64,000 nucleotides of DNA from Streptomyces parvus (GTDB lineage Bacteria > Actinomycetota > Actinomycetes > Streptomycetales > Streptomycetaceae), in contig NZ_BMRY01000011.1 of the NCBI RefSeq assembly GCF_014648875.1, forward strand, positions 186,001-250,000, written 5' to 3'. The translations under genes were made by a program, and so were the position numbers. Positions 24,736 through 33,365 of the stretch are shown here, in pieces (position 1 is the stretch's first letter; every line of letters begins with the position of its first letter). Below the pieces are notes generated by a model, which was not told the origin of the DNA, did not search any database, and saw only the letters and a program-made list of their open reading frames with translations.

Positions 24736-25095
24736 CTAGCCCACGGCGTCGGGGCGGCGCTCCACCGGCGCCGCAGGGGTCTTGGCCCGGTCACCGGTCC
24801 TGACCCTCGCACCCGCCCCCGTACGCAGGCCGGCCGCCGACGCGGCCGAGTGCAGGGAGCGCAGGGCGACCAGCAGGAAGCCGATGTCGTCGAGGTAGAC
24901 GGGGTCGGGCAGTAGATCGACCGGTGACACGGTGTAGATGACGGCCGCCCACACGAGCGCCTTGCTGCGCAGCGGGATCCCGGCGTCGACCAGCAGTTTC
25001 CTGGCCCTGAAAACGCGGACCAGCAGCACGAGGGCCAGGGCCAGCATGATCAGCGCGGCCACGGCGCCGAGAACGAGCCAAGCGGTGGTGTCCAT
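24736..25095 (-). CDS. YkvA/DUF1232 family small membrane protein
   Basis: 119 residues. One N-terminal membrane segment (about 5-27), then the DUF1232 core VIYTVSPVDLLPDPVYLDDIG around residues 53-73, which forms a short hairpin of amphipathic helices, and a polar C-terminal tail. Found widely in bacteria; biochemical role not established. It stands alone, convergent with the DUF6777-like gene. Confidence 0.85.
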   Translation of the reverse strand: MDTTAWLVLGAVAALIMLALALVLLVRVFRARKLLVDAGIPLRSKALVWAAVIYTVSPVDLLPDPVYLDDIGFLLVALRSLHSAASAAGLRTGAGARVRTGDRAKTPAAPVERRPDAVG

Positions 25096-25169
25096 GGCTC
25101 ATCGTGTACCCATTCGCTCCCGGATCACGAACACCGCTCCGGGCGGCGGAACCCCGCGGCGGGTACGGG

Positions 25170-25445
25170 TCAGGCCGTGCCGCGCCCCCGGGCCTCCGCC
25201 CGCCTGCGACTGCGGCGCTTCAGGGCGCGGCGCTCGTTCTCGGACAGGCCGCCCCAGATCCCGGAGTCCTGGCCGTTTTCCAGGGCCCACTCCAGACACG
25301 CGGTCTGGACGGGGCAGGTCCGGCAGACGGCCTTGGCCTCCTCGGTCTGGACGACCGCGGGGCCGGTGCTCCCGATGGGGAAGAACAGGTCCGGGTCCTC
25401 CTCGCGGCAGGCGGCGTGCAGGCGCCAGTTCTCGGTGCTGCTCAA
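25170..25445 (-). CDS. WhiB-family iron-sulfur regulator (WblE-like)
   Basis: 91 residues. Four cysteines in the Wbl order (ACREED, then CRTCPVQTAC) ligate a [4Fe-4S] cluster, followed by the G-I-W-G-G turn and a basic C-terminus (RRALKRRSRRR). It resembles WblE. Wbl proteins bind the principal sigma factor region 4 and tune transcription in response to redox or NO. The start is a TTG at 25445 with GGGAGTG 8 nt upstream; no ATG or GTG exists in the right place. Confidence 0.9.
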   Translation of the reverse strand: MSSTENWRLHAACREEDPDLFFPIGSTGPAVVQTEEAKAVCRTCPVQTACLEWALENGQDSGIWGGLSENERRALKRRSRRRAEARGRGTA

Positions 25446-25577
25446 CTCTGCTCACTCCCGAATGTCGTGACGTCGTCAGTCGGTTGCCGTACGTGTCTTC
25501 CGTGCGGGTGACCGACGAACGGCGCCTCAAACACGTAGCGGGCGGACAGAACCGGCCGCCGGAGGACGTAGGGCCGG

Positions 25578-26681
25578 CTACGCGTACGGGGGGACAGGGG
25601 GGCGGTGGAGGGCGAGGAGGGCCTGGTCGTCCTGGATCCGGCCCCCGGTGTGGTGCCCGACGTCCTCGATCAGCAGGTGGAGGATCTGCGCCGGGGAGGC
25701 CGGGTAGCCGACCAGCGCGCGGTGGTGGACGAGGAAGGGCAGCCGGACGGACGCGTCGTAGAACACCCCGGACTCGTCGCGGGCCTCGGTGACCCCGTCC
25801 GTGTAGCAGATGAGGGTGGCACCGGGCGGAAACGGGAACGTGTCGACCGGGCACGACCAGGTCCCCAGGCCGCTCATGCCGAGCGGGGGCGCCTCCTCGG
25901 AGGGTTCGAGGACGGTGGCCCGGCCCTGGGCGTCCAGGAGCACCGGCGGAGGATGGCCCCGGTTGACGACCCGTACGGCGCTGAGGTCATCGGCGAACTC
26001 GGCGACCAGCGCGGTGGTGAACCCCTCTTCCTGCTCCTGGCCGCCGCGTCTGCCGCCCTCGCGCAGCAGGGCCCGCTCCAGCGCGGCGACGAGGCCGGGC
26101 AGGTCCTCCGCCTCGTCCGCCGCGTACCGGAAGGCCCCGAGGTCCGCGCAGACCGCGCTGACCGCGCCCAGGCCCTTGCCGCGCACGTCCCCGACCATCA
26201 CGCGCACCCCGTGCGGGGTGTCCTGGACGACGTAGAGGTCGCCGCCGATCATGGCCTCGTTCTCGGCCGGCACGTACCGGGCGGCGATCCGGAGCTCTCC
26301 GAGGCGCGAAGGGGGCCGGGGCAGGACGGCGCTCTGGGCCACGGCGGCGATGTGGCGGGCGCGCCGGGTCCGGGCGTCCCGGCCCTCCAGGGAACGGTTG
26401 ATGAGGACGGCCAGCACGGTTACGGCCAGAAGGGTGAGCTGGTTGGCCACGCCGCGCTGCCAGCCGAAGGAGCCGTCGTGCCAGGCGAGGACCGCGTGGA
26501 CGGCCATGGCGAGCGCCCCGATCGCGACGATGCCGCGCAGGCTCAGCAGCGGCGCGGCGGCGACCGGGGCCGCCATCAGCAGGGGCGCCGAGGTGACGTC
26601 CGTCGGGGTCACCAGGTCCAGCACGACGCCCAGCACGATGACCCCCAACGGGATCCACCTGGCCCTGCGCTGCCGCACCAC
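25578..26681 (-). CDS. Membrane PP2C-family (SpoIIE/RsbU-type) phosphatase
   Basis: 367 residues. Three or four N-terminal membrane segments (about 10-95), then a PPM/SpoIIE phosphatase domain from about 125: ENEAMIGGDLYVV, MVGDVRGKGLGA and CYTDGVTEARD supply the metal-binding aspartates. Such enzymes dephosphorylate STAS anti-anti-sigma proteins in partner switching. It lies just downstream of an XRE-DUF5753 gene and near an RsbW-like ATPase. The GTG at 26681 follows GGGGGA almost directly, so a start a few codons downstream is possible. Confidence 0.88.
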   Translation of the reverse strand: MVRQRRARWIPLGVIVLGVVLDLVTPTDVTSAPLLMAAPVAAAPLLSLRGIVAIGALAMAVHAVLAWHDGSFGWQRGVANQLTLLAVTVLAVLINRSLEGRDARTRRARHIAAVAQSAVLPRPPSRLGELRIAARYVPAENEAMIGGDLYVVQDTPHGVRVMVGDVRGKGLGAVSAVCADLGAFRYAADEAEDLPGLVAALERALLREGGRRGGQEQEEGFTTALVAEFADDLSAVRVVNRGHPPPVLLDAQGRATVLEPSEEAPPLGMSGLGTWSCPVDTFPFPPGATLICYTDGVTEARDESGVFYDASVRLPFLVHHRALVGYPASPAQILHLLIEDVGHHTGGRIQDDQALLALHRPPVPPYA

Positions 26682-26738
26682 TCCCCCACGCTGTACGGGA
26701 CCGGGGCCCGCCGCATCCCGGCGGCGGGCCGGACACGG

Positions 26739-27578
26739 TCACTCCGGCAGCGGGGTTCCGGGGCGGGGCGCGGCGGCGCACGCGGCGTCGAGCCGGATGC
26801 GGTGGGCCGTGACGGCCTCGGGGTCGTCGATGAGGTCGACCCGGACGCCCGGGGTCTCCAGGACCGCCTGGTCCCCGATCTCGGGTGCGGGCACCCGGAG
26901 GATGTGCAGGGGCGGTACGCCGGTCAGGGGGTGCGGCGGGTGGTCGAGGGGCACCACCTGGACGGTGACGTGCTGCTCCTTCATCGCCCCGGCCAGCGCG
27001 GCCCGCTGCCCCTCCATGGTCTCCCGGTCGCCGACCCGTGTGTGGAGGGCCGCCGCCGGGAACAGGGCCCAGAGGGCGGCCCCGCGCCCGCACAGCCGGC
27101 GGCGGCGCTCGCGCAGCAGCTCGACCCGGCGTTCCCGGCGGGCGGGGCTGTCCTCGGGGTACTGCGTGCGGTACAGCGCGGCGGCGTACGCGGGGGTGCG
27201 CAGCAGTTCGGGCACGAGCGCCGGGTGCCAGGTCCGCACGAGGCTCGCCGAGGACTCCACGCCGATGACCTCCTGCTGCCAGGTCTCCATGGTGTCCCGC
27301 CAGCGGTGCCACCAGCCGGGCAGGTTCGCGGCCGCGAGCCCGGCCATGATGGGTCCGGCCACGGCGGGCGGCACGCCGTAGCAGCGCAGCAGTTCTCCGA
27401 CCTGCCGGGCGTCGAGTCCGGTCTCGGCGCGTTCGATGCGCCGCACGGTGGCGGGGTGCGCGTCCAGCGCCTCGGCGGCGGCCCGCAGGCTGACGCCCGC
27501 GCGTTCCCGCAGCATGCGGAGGCGGACCGCGAGGACGCGGTGTTCCACGGTGGGGCCGGACCGGGCTCGCATGCGCAT
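26739..27578 (-). CDS. XRE-family helix-turn-helix regulator with DUF5753
   Basis: 279 residues. N-terminal Cro/C1 HTH at about 17-70 (RLRMLRERAGVSLRAAAEAL then ATVRRIERAETG), followed by the DUF5753 effector domain (RTWHPALVPELLRTPAYAAAL, then LPEVQ-like PLHILRV). Streptomyces carries many such genes, usually next to a small DUF397 protein or an RsbW-like ATPase; here the ATPase is divergent with an 81-bp shared promoter region. GGAG lies 6-7 nt before ATG 27578. Probably controls the divergent gene and itself. Confidence 0.9.
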   Translation of the reverse strand: MRMRARSGPTVEHRVLAVRLRMLRERAGVSLRAAAEALDAHPATVRRIERAETGLDARQVGELLRCYGVPPAVAGPIMAGLAAANLPGWWHRWRDTMETWQQEVIGVESSASLVRTWHPALVPELLRTPAYAAALYRTQYPEDSPARRERRVELLRERRRRLCGRGAALWALFPAAALHTRVGDRETMEGQRAALAGAMKEQHVTVQVVPLDHPPHPLTGVPPLHILRVPAPEIGDQAVLETPGVRVDLIDDPEAVTAHRIRLDAACAAAPRPGTPLPE

Positions 27579-27659
27579 ACCTTCTCCGTCGAGCCCCGAG
27601 GCGGAGCTTTACACACTCTGTCGCTTGCAAAGTATGTGTTTTGCGTCGAGAGTGCATAC

Positions 27660-28160
27660 ATGTCGGAAATAGTCAGTTGCGCGGAGCGTGCCCCCGATGA
27701 CGGAGGTGTCCGAGGTGCCCGAGGTGCACACAGCTGGTGGGTTCCCCGATTGCCCGGGGGTGTGCCGGAGGCCCGGCACCGGGTCCAGGAGGCCATGCAC
27801 GCCTGGGGCGAACCGGCCGAGCGGATCGAGGCGGCGGCTCTGATAGTGACCGAACTGGTCACCAACGCGGTGCAGCACACCAGCACCCGGCGGATCCGCT
27901 GTCGGCTCCTGCGCTCCACGGAGGGCGTGCGCATCTGCGTGTGGAACCGCGGCCGGGCCCGGATCCCGGCCCCGGCCTCCCCGGCCGACTCGGCGGGCCT
28001 TCCCGTCGGCCAGGTCCCGGCGGCGGCCGACCTCGAAGGCGACGAGGCGCTCGGCCGCCTCTCCGAGGACGGCAGGGGCCTCCTGCTCGTCGACGCGCTG
28101 GCGGCCCGCTGGGGCACCCGCGCCGCGCTGGCGGGCCGGCTCGTCTGGGCCGACCTCTGA
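27660..28160 (+). CDS. RsbW-like ATP-binding protein
   Basis: 166 residues with a HATPase_c fold: N-box AALIVTELVTNAVQHTS (about 60-76) and a late G-box GRGLLLVDALAARWG (about 140-155). Belongs to the anti-sigma/serine kinase type typical of Streptomyces. The divergent XRE-DUF5753 gene suggests a regulator-ATPase pair similar to the abaA/whiJ type loci. ATG 27660 has only a weak GAGAG upstream. The 80 bp before it are AT-rich compared with the surroundings and should hold both promoters. Confidence 0.85.
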   Translation: MSEIVSCAERAPDDGGVRGARGAHSWWVPRLPGGVPEARHRVQEAMHAWGEPAERIEAAALIVTELVTNAVQHTSTRRIRCRLLRSTEGVRICVWNRGRARIPAPASPADSAGLPVGQVPAAADLEGDEALGRLSEDGRGLLLVDALAARWGTRAALAGRLVWADL

Positions 28161-28187
28161 GATTCCCTCCGTGATCTCCCCGACCGG

Positions 28188-28937
28188 TCAGGCGGGGGCC
28201 GTACGGCACTCCGGGTGACCCCAGCCGTTCGGGTTCTTCGCGATCGGCTCCTGGGCCGCGTACGGCTTGCCGCAGTGGCACCGGCCGGCGAAGCGCGCCT
28301 TGATCGTGCCGCCGGACCGCCCGCTCCGGGACGCGCCCCCGGCGCCCCTCCCCTTCGCACCGCCCGAGCCGCCGCCCGACGCCCCGGACGCCTCCGTCCG
28401 CCCCTTCGTGGACCGCGCGGGCGCGGGCACCGGCAGAGCCGTCGCGCCGTGCGCCGTACCGGCCGGAAGCTGGGTGACCGCCACCTCGCTGGCCGCCTGG
28501 TCGGCGATCGCGTTGAGCGGGTCGCCGTCCACCTGGTGGGCCGGAACGTAGCGGAACGTCACCGAGCGGTCGGCGAGCAGGGCGTCGATGCGGGTGACCA
28601 GCTCGCGGTTGGCGACGGGCTTGCCGCCGGAGGTCTTCCAGCCGTTCCGCTTCCAGCCCGGCAGCCACTTGGTCACGGCGTTCATGGCGTACTGCGAGTC
28701 CATCCGCACCTCGACGCGCACCGCCGGGTCGGTGGACTCCAGCAGCTCCGCCAGGGCGGTGAGCTCGGCGACGTTGTTCGTCGCGGTGCCGAGCGGACCG
28801 GCCTCCCAGCGCACCGGGTTGCCCTGCGCGTCGGCCGCGACCCACGCCCAGGCGGCCGGTCCCGGATTTCCCTTCGACGCCCCGTCACACGCGGCGATGA
28901 TGCTCTCGTTCATCCCTCGATCATGCCAGCCCCGCAT
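28188..28937 (-). CDS. Ribonuclease HI with C-terminal Cys/His-rich extension
   Basis: 249 residues. RNase H fold over about 10-150 with acidic active-site residues in ACDGASKGNPGP, NNVAELTAL and VRMDSQYAM, and HQVDGDPLNAIADQAA. It degrades the RNA strand of RNA-DNA hybrids. After a Gly/Arg-rich linker comes a short putative zinc-binding tail, RCHCGKPYAAQEPI then WGHPECR, absent from classic RnhA. ATG 28937 has GGAG 6 nt upstream; ATG 28913 has GAGGG touching it and is less likely. Convergent with the RsbW-like gene. Confidence 0.9.
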   Translation of the reverse strand: MRGWHDRGMNESIIAACDGASKGNPGPAAWAWVAADAQGNPVRWEAGPLGTATNNVAELTALAELLESTDPAVRVEVRMDSQYAMNAVTKWLPGWKRNGWKTSGGKPVANRELVTRIDALLADRSVTFRYVPAHQVDGDPLNAIADQAASEVAVTQLPAGTAHGATALPVPAPARSTKGRTEASGASGGGSGGAKGRGAGGASRSGRSGGTIKARFAGRCHCGKPYAAQEPIAKNPNGWGHPECRTAPA

Positions 28938-28975
28938 GACCGCTCCGACCGGCAGCGGGGCGCCCCCGCACCCGG

Positions 28976-29770
28976 TCAGGGCAGGATCGAGTCCACGTAG
29001 CCGCCGTCGACCCGCACGGCCGCCCCGGTCGTCGCCGAGGCCTGCGCGGAGCTGAGGTAGACGACCAGGTTCGCGATCTCCTCCGGCTCGATGAGCCGCT
29101 GGAGCAGGGACTGCGGCCGGTGCAGCCGCATGAACTCCCGCTGCGCCTCGTCCCAGGGCAGCTCCTTGTCGACCAGCTCGTACACGAAGTCCTCCACACC
29201 GCCGGTGTGCGTCGGGCCCGCGATCACGGAGTTCACCGTCACACCCGTGCCCGCGGCCTCCTTGGCGAAGCCCCGGGAGACGGCGAGGAGCGCGGTCTTC
29301 GACATGCCGTAGTGGATCATCTCGGCGGGGATCACGATCGCGGAGTCGCTGGCGATGTTCAGCACCCGGCCCCAGCCCTGCCCGGTCATCCCGGGAAGGT
29401 AGTGGCGGACGAGGCGCACGGCGCTGAGCACGTTCGTGTCGAAGTAGCTCTTCCACTCCGCGTCGGTGATCTCCAGCGGCGGCCGGGATCCGAAGATGCC
29501 GAGGTTGTTGACGAGGACGTCGGCTGCGGGGACGGCCGCGTACAGCAGCCCGGCGCCCTCCTCGGTGGTCAGGTCGCAGGCCACGGTGGCCACGGACGCG
29601 TCCGGCACCGTGGCACGCACCGACCGCGCCGCCTCGTCCAGCCGTCCCTGGGTCCGCCCGGTCAGGACGACCCCGGCGCCCGCCCCGGCCAGCCCGGTGG
29701 CGATGGCGAGGCCGATGCCCTGCGAGGAGCCGGTCACCACCGCGTTCCTGCCCGTCAGATCGATACGCAC
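28976..29770 (-). CDS. SDR-family oxidoreductase
   Basis: 264 residues. Classical short-chain dehydrogenase: TGSSQGIG cofactor loop at about 14-21, NNLG near 88, catalytic serine region NIASDS, and the YGMSK motif (Tyr/Lys) near 155. The TGRTQGRL segment after the second strand suggests NADP(H). Start is GTG 29770 with GGAGAAG 7 nt upstream. Substrate unknown; divergent from the ABC exporter gene with about 190 bp between them. Confidence 0.9.
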   Translation of the reverse strand: MRIDLTGRNAVVTGSSQGIGLAIATGLAGAGAGVVLTGRTQGRLDEAARSVRATVPDASVATVACDLTTEEGAGLLYAAVPAADVLVNNLGIFGSRPPLEITDAEWKSYFDTNVLSAVRLVRHYLPGMTGQGWGRVLNIASDSAIVIPAEMIHYGMSKTALLAVSRGFAKEAAGTGVTVNSVIAGPTHTGGVEDFVYELVDKELPWDEAQREFMRLHRPQSLLQRLIEPEEIANLVVYLSSAQASATTGAAVRVDGGYVDSILP

Positions 29771-29846
29771 GCCGCTTCTCCCTCATCCGCTCGTCCAGGC
29801 CGTCAACGCCAGGCTCGCACCCCCGCTCCCGGCACGCCCACCGGTC

Positions 29847-29876
29847 TTGACATCAAGCAAACTTCAGGTTTTAGCG
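29847..29876 (+). promoter_or_regulatory. Candidate promoter with embedded palindrome upstream of the ABC exporter
   Basis: TTGACA at 29847-29852 is followed 18 nt later by TTAGCG (29871-29876), about 85 bp before the ATG. The -35 box lies inside the small palindrome CTTGACATCAAG (29846-29857), so a repressor there would block RNA polymerase. The -10 match is poor. Confidence 0.4.
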
Positions 29877-29960
29877 TTCTCAGTGAACCCGGGGCCGCAC
29901 GGCCGACGGGGTCCGCAGGCCGTCGGGCGATCCGGGGGCCATCGATTTCGGAGCGCCCCC

Positions 29961-31859
29961 ATGGACATGGAAGTCACGGCGTGGCATTCGCTGCACAGCG
30001 CGATGAACGCCCAGGAGGACCGCCGGCCCTTCTCCCGGGCGTCCTTGCGCCGCATCATGCTCTTCGCCCGGCCCCACCGACGGCGGATCTACCGCTTCCT
30101 GCTGCTCAGCGTCCTGACCGCGCTGCTCGCGGTGGCCACTCCGCTGCTGGCCGGGAAGGTCGTCGACGCGATCGTGAACGGTGAGGACACCGGCACGGTC
30201 ACCCGGCTCGCCCTGCTCATCGCGCTCATCGCCGTCGTCGAGGCGAGTCTCGGTCTGCTCACCCGCTGGCTGTCGGCGACGCTGGGCGAGGGCCTGATCC
30301 TGGACCTGCGCACCGCCGTCTTCGACCATGTGCAGAAGATGCCGGTGGCCTTCTTCACCCGGACCCGGACCGGCGCCCTGGTCAGCCGGCTCAACAACGA
30401 CGTGATCGGCGCGCAGCGGGCCTTCAGCAACACGCTCTCCGGCGTCGTCTCCAACCTCGTCACGCTGCTGCTGACGCTCGCGGTGATGCTCACGATCTCC
30501 TGGCAGATCACCCTGCTCTCACTGGTGCTGCTCCCGGTGTTCGTCGTACCGGCCCGCCGGATGGGGGCCCGGATGGCGGGACTCCAGCGGGAGGCGGCCG
30601 ACCACAACGCCGCGATGGGCACCCAGATGACCGAGCGGTTCTCCGCCCCCGGTGCGACGCTCGTCAAGCTCTTCGGCCGGCCCTCGGACGAGTCGGCCGA
30701 GTTCGCCGCCCGCGCCGACCGGGTGCGTGACATCGGTGTCCGTACGGCGATGGCCCAGTCGGCGTTCATCACCGCCCTCACCCTGGTCTCCGCCCTGGCG
30801 CTGGCCCTGGTCTACGGGCTCGGCGGCTTCTACGCCCTGCGCGGCAGCCTGGACCCGGGCGCCGTGGTCGCGCTGGCGCTGCTGCTGACCCGGCTGTACG
30901 CGCCGCTCACGGCCCTCGCGGGGGCCCGGGTCGAGGTGATGAGCGCGCTCGTCAGCTTCGAGCGGGTCTTCGAGATCCTGGACCTGAAGCCGCTGATCGA
31001 GCAGAAGCCGGACGCCCGCCGGGTGCCCGAAGGGCCGGTCTCCGTGGAGTTCGACGAGGTGTCCTTCGGCTACCCCACCGCCGAGAAGGTCTCCCTGGCC
31101 TCGCTGGAGGAGGTCGCCACCCTCGACGACCGGGGCGGGCAACCGGTCCTGCACCAGGTGTCCTTCCGGGCCGAACCGGGCCAGACGATCGCCCTGGTGG
31201 GCTCCTCGGGCGCGGGCAAGTCGACGATCGCGCAGTTGCTGCCCCGGCTGTACGACGCGGACGCCGGTTCCGTACGGCTGAACGGTGTCGACGTACGCGA
31301 TCTGAGCGCCGACTCGATCCGGGACACCCTCGGCATGGTCACCCAGGACGGACACCTCTTCCACGAGTCGGTGCGCGCCAACCTGCTGATCGCCCGGCCC
31401 GACGCCGCCGAGGACGAGATCTGGGACGCGCTGCGCCGCTCCCGGCTCGACGGCCTGATCGCCTCGCTGCCCGACGGGCTCGACACGGTGGTCGGCGAGC
31501 GCGGCTACCGGCTCTCCGGCGGGGAGCGCCAGCGGCTCACCATCGCCCGGCTGCTGCTGGCCCGTCAGCGGGTCGTGATCCTCGACGAGGCGACCGCGCA
31601 CCTCGACTCCACCTCGGAGGCGGCCGTGCAGGAGGCGCTGGCCGAGGCGCTGTCGGGCCGGACCGCCCTGGTGATCGCCCACCGCCTCTCGACCGTACGG
31701 GCGGCCGACCGGATCCTGGTGCTGGAGGCGGGCCGGGTCGTCGAGAGCGGCACGCACACGGAACTGCTGGCGGCCGGCGGACGGTACGAGGAGCTGTACC
31801 GCACCCAGTTCGAGCGACCGTCCTCGGACGGGGAACGGCCGGTCCAGCCGGTCGGCTGA
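29961..31859 (+). CDS. ABC-type multidrug/lipid exporter half-transporter (MsbA-like)
   Basis: 632 residues. An exporter-type transmembrane domain with six helices (about 45-325) is fused to an ABC ATPase (about 355-610): Walker A GSSGAGKST, Q-loop MVTQDGHLF, signature LSGGERQRL, Walker B VVILDEATAHLD, H-loop AHRLST. It should work as a homodimer exporting a hydrophobic compound. An insertion of about 20 residues (SLASLEEVATLDDRGGQ) sits just before Walker A. GGAG lies 7 nt before ATG 29961. Monocistronic. Confidence 0.92.
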   Translation: MDMEVTAWHSLHSAMNAQEDRRPFSRASLRRIMLFARPHRRRIYRFLLLSVLTALLAVATPLLAGKVVDAIVNGEDTGTVTRLALLIALIAVVEASLGLLTRWLSATLGEGLILDLRTAVFDHVQKMPVAFFTRTRTGALVSRLNNDVIGAQRAFSNTLSGVVSNLVTLLLTLAVMLTISWQITLLSLVLLPVFVVPARRMGARMAGLQREAADHNAAMGTQMTERFSAPGATLVKLFGRPSDESAEFAARADRVRDIGVRTAMAQSAFITALTLVSALALALVYGLGGFYALRGSLDPGAVVALALLLTRLYAPLTALAGARVEVMSALVSFERVFEILDLKPLIEQKPDARRVPEGPVSVEFDEVSFGYPTAEKVSLASLEEVATLDDRGGQPVLHQVSFRAEPGQTIALVGSSGAGKSTIAQLLPRLYDADAGSVRLNGVDVRDLSADSIRDTLGMVTQDGHLFHESVRANLLIARPDAAEDEIWDALRRSRLDGLIASLPDGLDTVVGERGYRLSGGERQRLTIARLLLARQRVVILDEATAHLDSTSEAAVQEALAEALSGRTALVIAHRLSTVRAADRILVLEAGRVVESGTHTELLAAGGRYEELYRTQFERPSSDGERPVQPVG

Positions 31860-31929
31860 CCCGGCGCCCCGGGCCCGGATCCACGCCCGCACCCGCTCCC
31901 GTACGCACGCACGTGCGAGCACCCGTACC

Positions 31930-31967
31930 GACGCCGTCCGGCCGGACCTCTCCGGCCGGGCGGCGTC
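31930..31967. terminator. Bidirectional stem-loop terminator
   Basis: GACGCCGTCCGGCCGG (31930-31945) pairs with CCGGCCGGGCGGCGTC (31952-31967) with one mismatch and a 6-nt loop, between the ABC exporter gene and the convergent small gene. Confidence 0.75.
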
Positions 31968-32232
31968 AGCGCGTTCCGATGCGGGCGAAGGAGGGGCGCT
32001 CGGCGGTCCGCAGCCGACGCAGGGCGTGACCGCCGCACCGGCGCCACTCCTTCGGCGAGACCCGCGGGCGGTGCCCGTTGGTGACGAGCGCGTTCACCGA
32101 GGTCATCGGGTCCGCCGCCATGGTCTTGGCCAGCAGCACGCCGACCACCAGCGGGAGCAGCGTGACGGCCAGGGCGGACCCTGCGGTGGTGACGTGCTCG
32201 ATACGGGGGCGGCGCGGCGCTTCGGTGGTCAT
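31966..32232 (-). CDS. Small predicted membrane protein
   Basis: 88 residues from ATG 32232. One hydrophobic segment (AGSALAVTLLPLVVGVLLA, about 17-35) and a basic C-terminal half. No family recognised and no clear ribosome site, but third-position G/C is high and a terminator faces its stop codon. Divergent from the methyltransferase gene. Confidence 0.45.
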   Translation of the reverse strand: MTTEAPRRPRIEHVTTAGSALAVTLLPLVVGVLLAKTMAADPMTSVNALVTNGHRPRVSPKEWRRCGGHALRRLRTAERPSFARIGTR

Positions 32233-32384
32233 ACGGCCATCGAACAGCGGCCGGGCGGCCCGGAACATCGGAGAACGTACTCAGGAGTGCGGGACCGGCA
32301 TACTCAGGCGCTCGCCGGGGGACGCTCACAGCGGCCGGGCACATGGTTCCCGGCCGGCCGCCGGACCACGGAAGGACCGCCTCG

Positions 32385-33038
32385 ATGGGTGACAGCCAGG
32401 GACGTGCTGCCGAGGGTCACGGAAGTCCGGCCGCGGCCGTGTTCGACGCGCTGGGCGCGGAGTACGAACAGGCCTTCGCCGCTTCGGCCGCCCACCGGGA
32501 GTCGCTGGAGCGGCTGCTGGCCGGCCTCGCCCCGGGCAGCCGGGTGCTGGACGTGGGCAGCGGGACGGGCCGGCCGACGGCACAGACCCTGGCGGACGCG
32601 GGGCACCGGGTGCTGGGCGTCGATGTGTCGCCGGTGATGACCGCACTGGCGGCCCGGCAGGTTCCGGGGGCCGAGTTCCGGTGCGCGGACATCCGTGATT
32701 TCCCTCTGGCGGAGGGCGAGTTCGACGCCGTCTGCGTGTACTTCTCCCTGTTGCAACTGGAGCGCGGCGAGCAGACCGAACTGCTGGAGCGGCTCGTGCG
32801 GTCCCTGCGGGCCGGCGGGCTGCTGGCCGCCGCGACGGTGCCGGTGGACGTCGCGGGGGTCGACGCGGTGTTCATGGGGCAGCCGGTCCGGGTCTCCAGC
32901 TTCGGCGCCGAGGAGTTCACCGCCCTGGTAGCACGGGCGGGGGTCGCCGTGGAGTGGACGCACAGCGCGCTGTTCACCCCGGACCACCCGGCGGGCGAAC
33001 CCGAGCCGCACTTCTTCGCGCACGGCCGGCGCATCTGA
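32385..33038 (+). CDS. Class I SAM-dependent methyltransferase
   Basis: 217 residues. Rossmann-like methyltransferase with motif I VLDVGSGTGRPT (about 50-61), VLGVDVSPVM acidic loop, and FDAVCVYFSLLQL motif II/III region, followed by a C-terminal substrate part ending PEPHFFAHGRR. GAAGGA lies 9 nt before ATG 32385. Acceptor unknown. It stands alone. Confidence 0.88.
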   Translation: MGDSQGRAAEGHGSPAAAVFDALGAEYEQAFAASAAHRESLERLLAGLAPGSRVLDVGSGTGRPTAQTLADAGHRVLGVDVSPVMTALAARQVPGAEFRCADIRDFPLAEGEFDAVCVYFSLLQLERGEQTELLERLVRSLRAGGLLAAATVPVDVAGVDAVFMGQPVRVSSFGAEEFTALVARAGVAVEWTHSALFTPDHPAGEPEPHFFAHGRRI

Positions 33039-33365
33039 CGACGCAGGCCCACCTCTCGAAACTCTTCACACGCTCCACCCATTGGCTATCACAAAGAACA
33101 AGCCGAATGAATGACTTGAGTGGCGCATTTACGTTCCTTCACGAGAAGGTAATGCGATAGCAAAGTTCTGTTCTATATGCTCAGCTGTAGTCGTATCCGT
33201 GCGGAGCGGCCGGAGCGGGCCTCACGACGGCTACCGTCCGGCAAACCCCAAGGTGAGGATCCCTTCATCTATTCCGAACACGTATACGGACACAACTAAC
33301 GCATTCGTCAATATGACCCGACCACACCGCTCCCCGGCACCGCCGGATGCAGGAGGCAGGCCACC
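33039..33365. other. AT-richer intergenic region upstream of the first carbonic anhydrase gene
   Basis: 327 bp, notably AT-richer than the window average at 33055-33190 and 33270-33320. It contains a possible 17-codon frame (ATG 33107 to TAG 33160) without a good ribosome site. Presumably it holds the promoter of the carbonic anhydrase-SulP pair. No operator was recognised. Confidence 0.5.

Noticed and set aside
33107..33160. 17-codon frame upstream of carbonic anhydrase 1 as leader peptide
   Set aside because: No ribosome site and no attenuator-type hairpin nearby; such short frames occur by chance.
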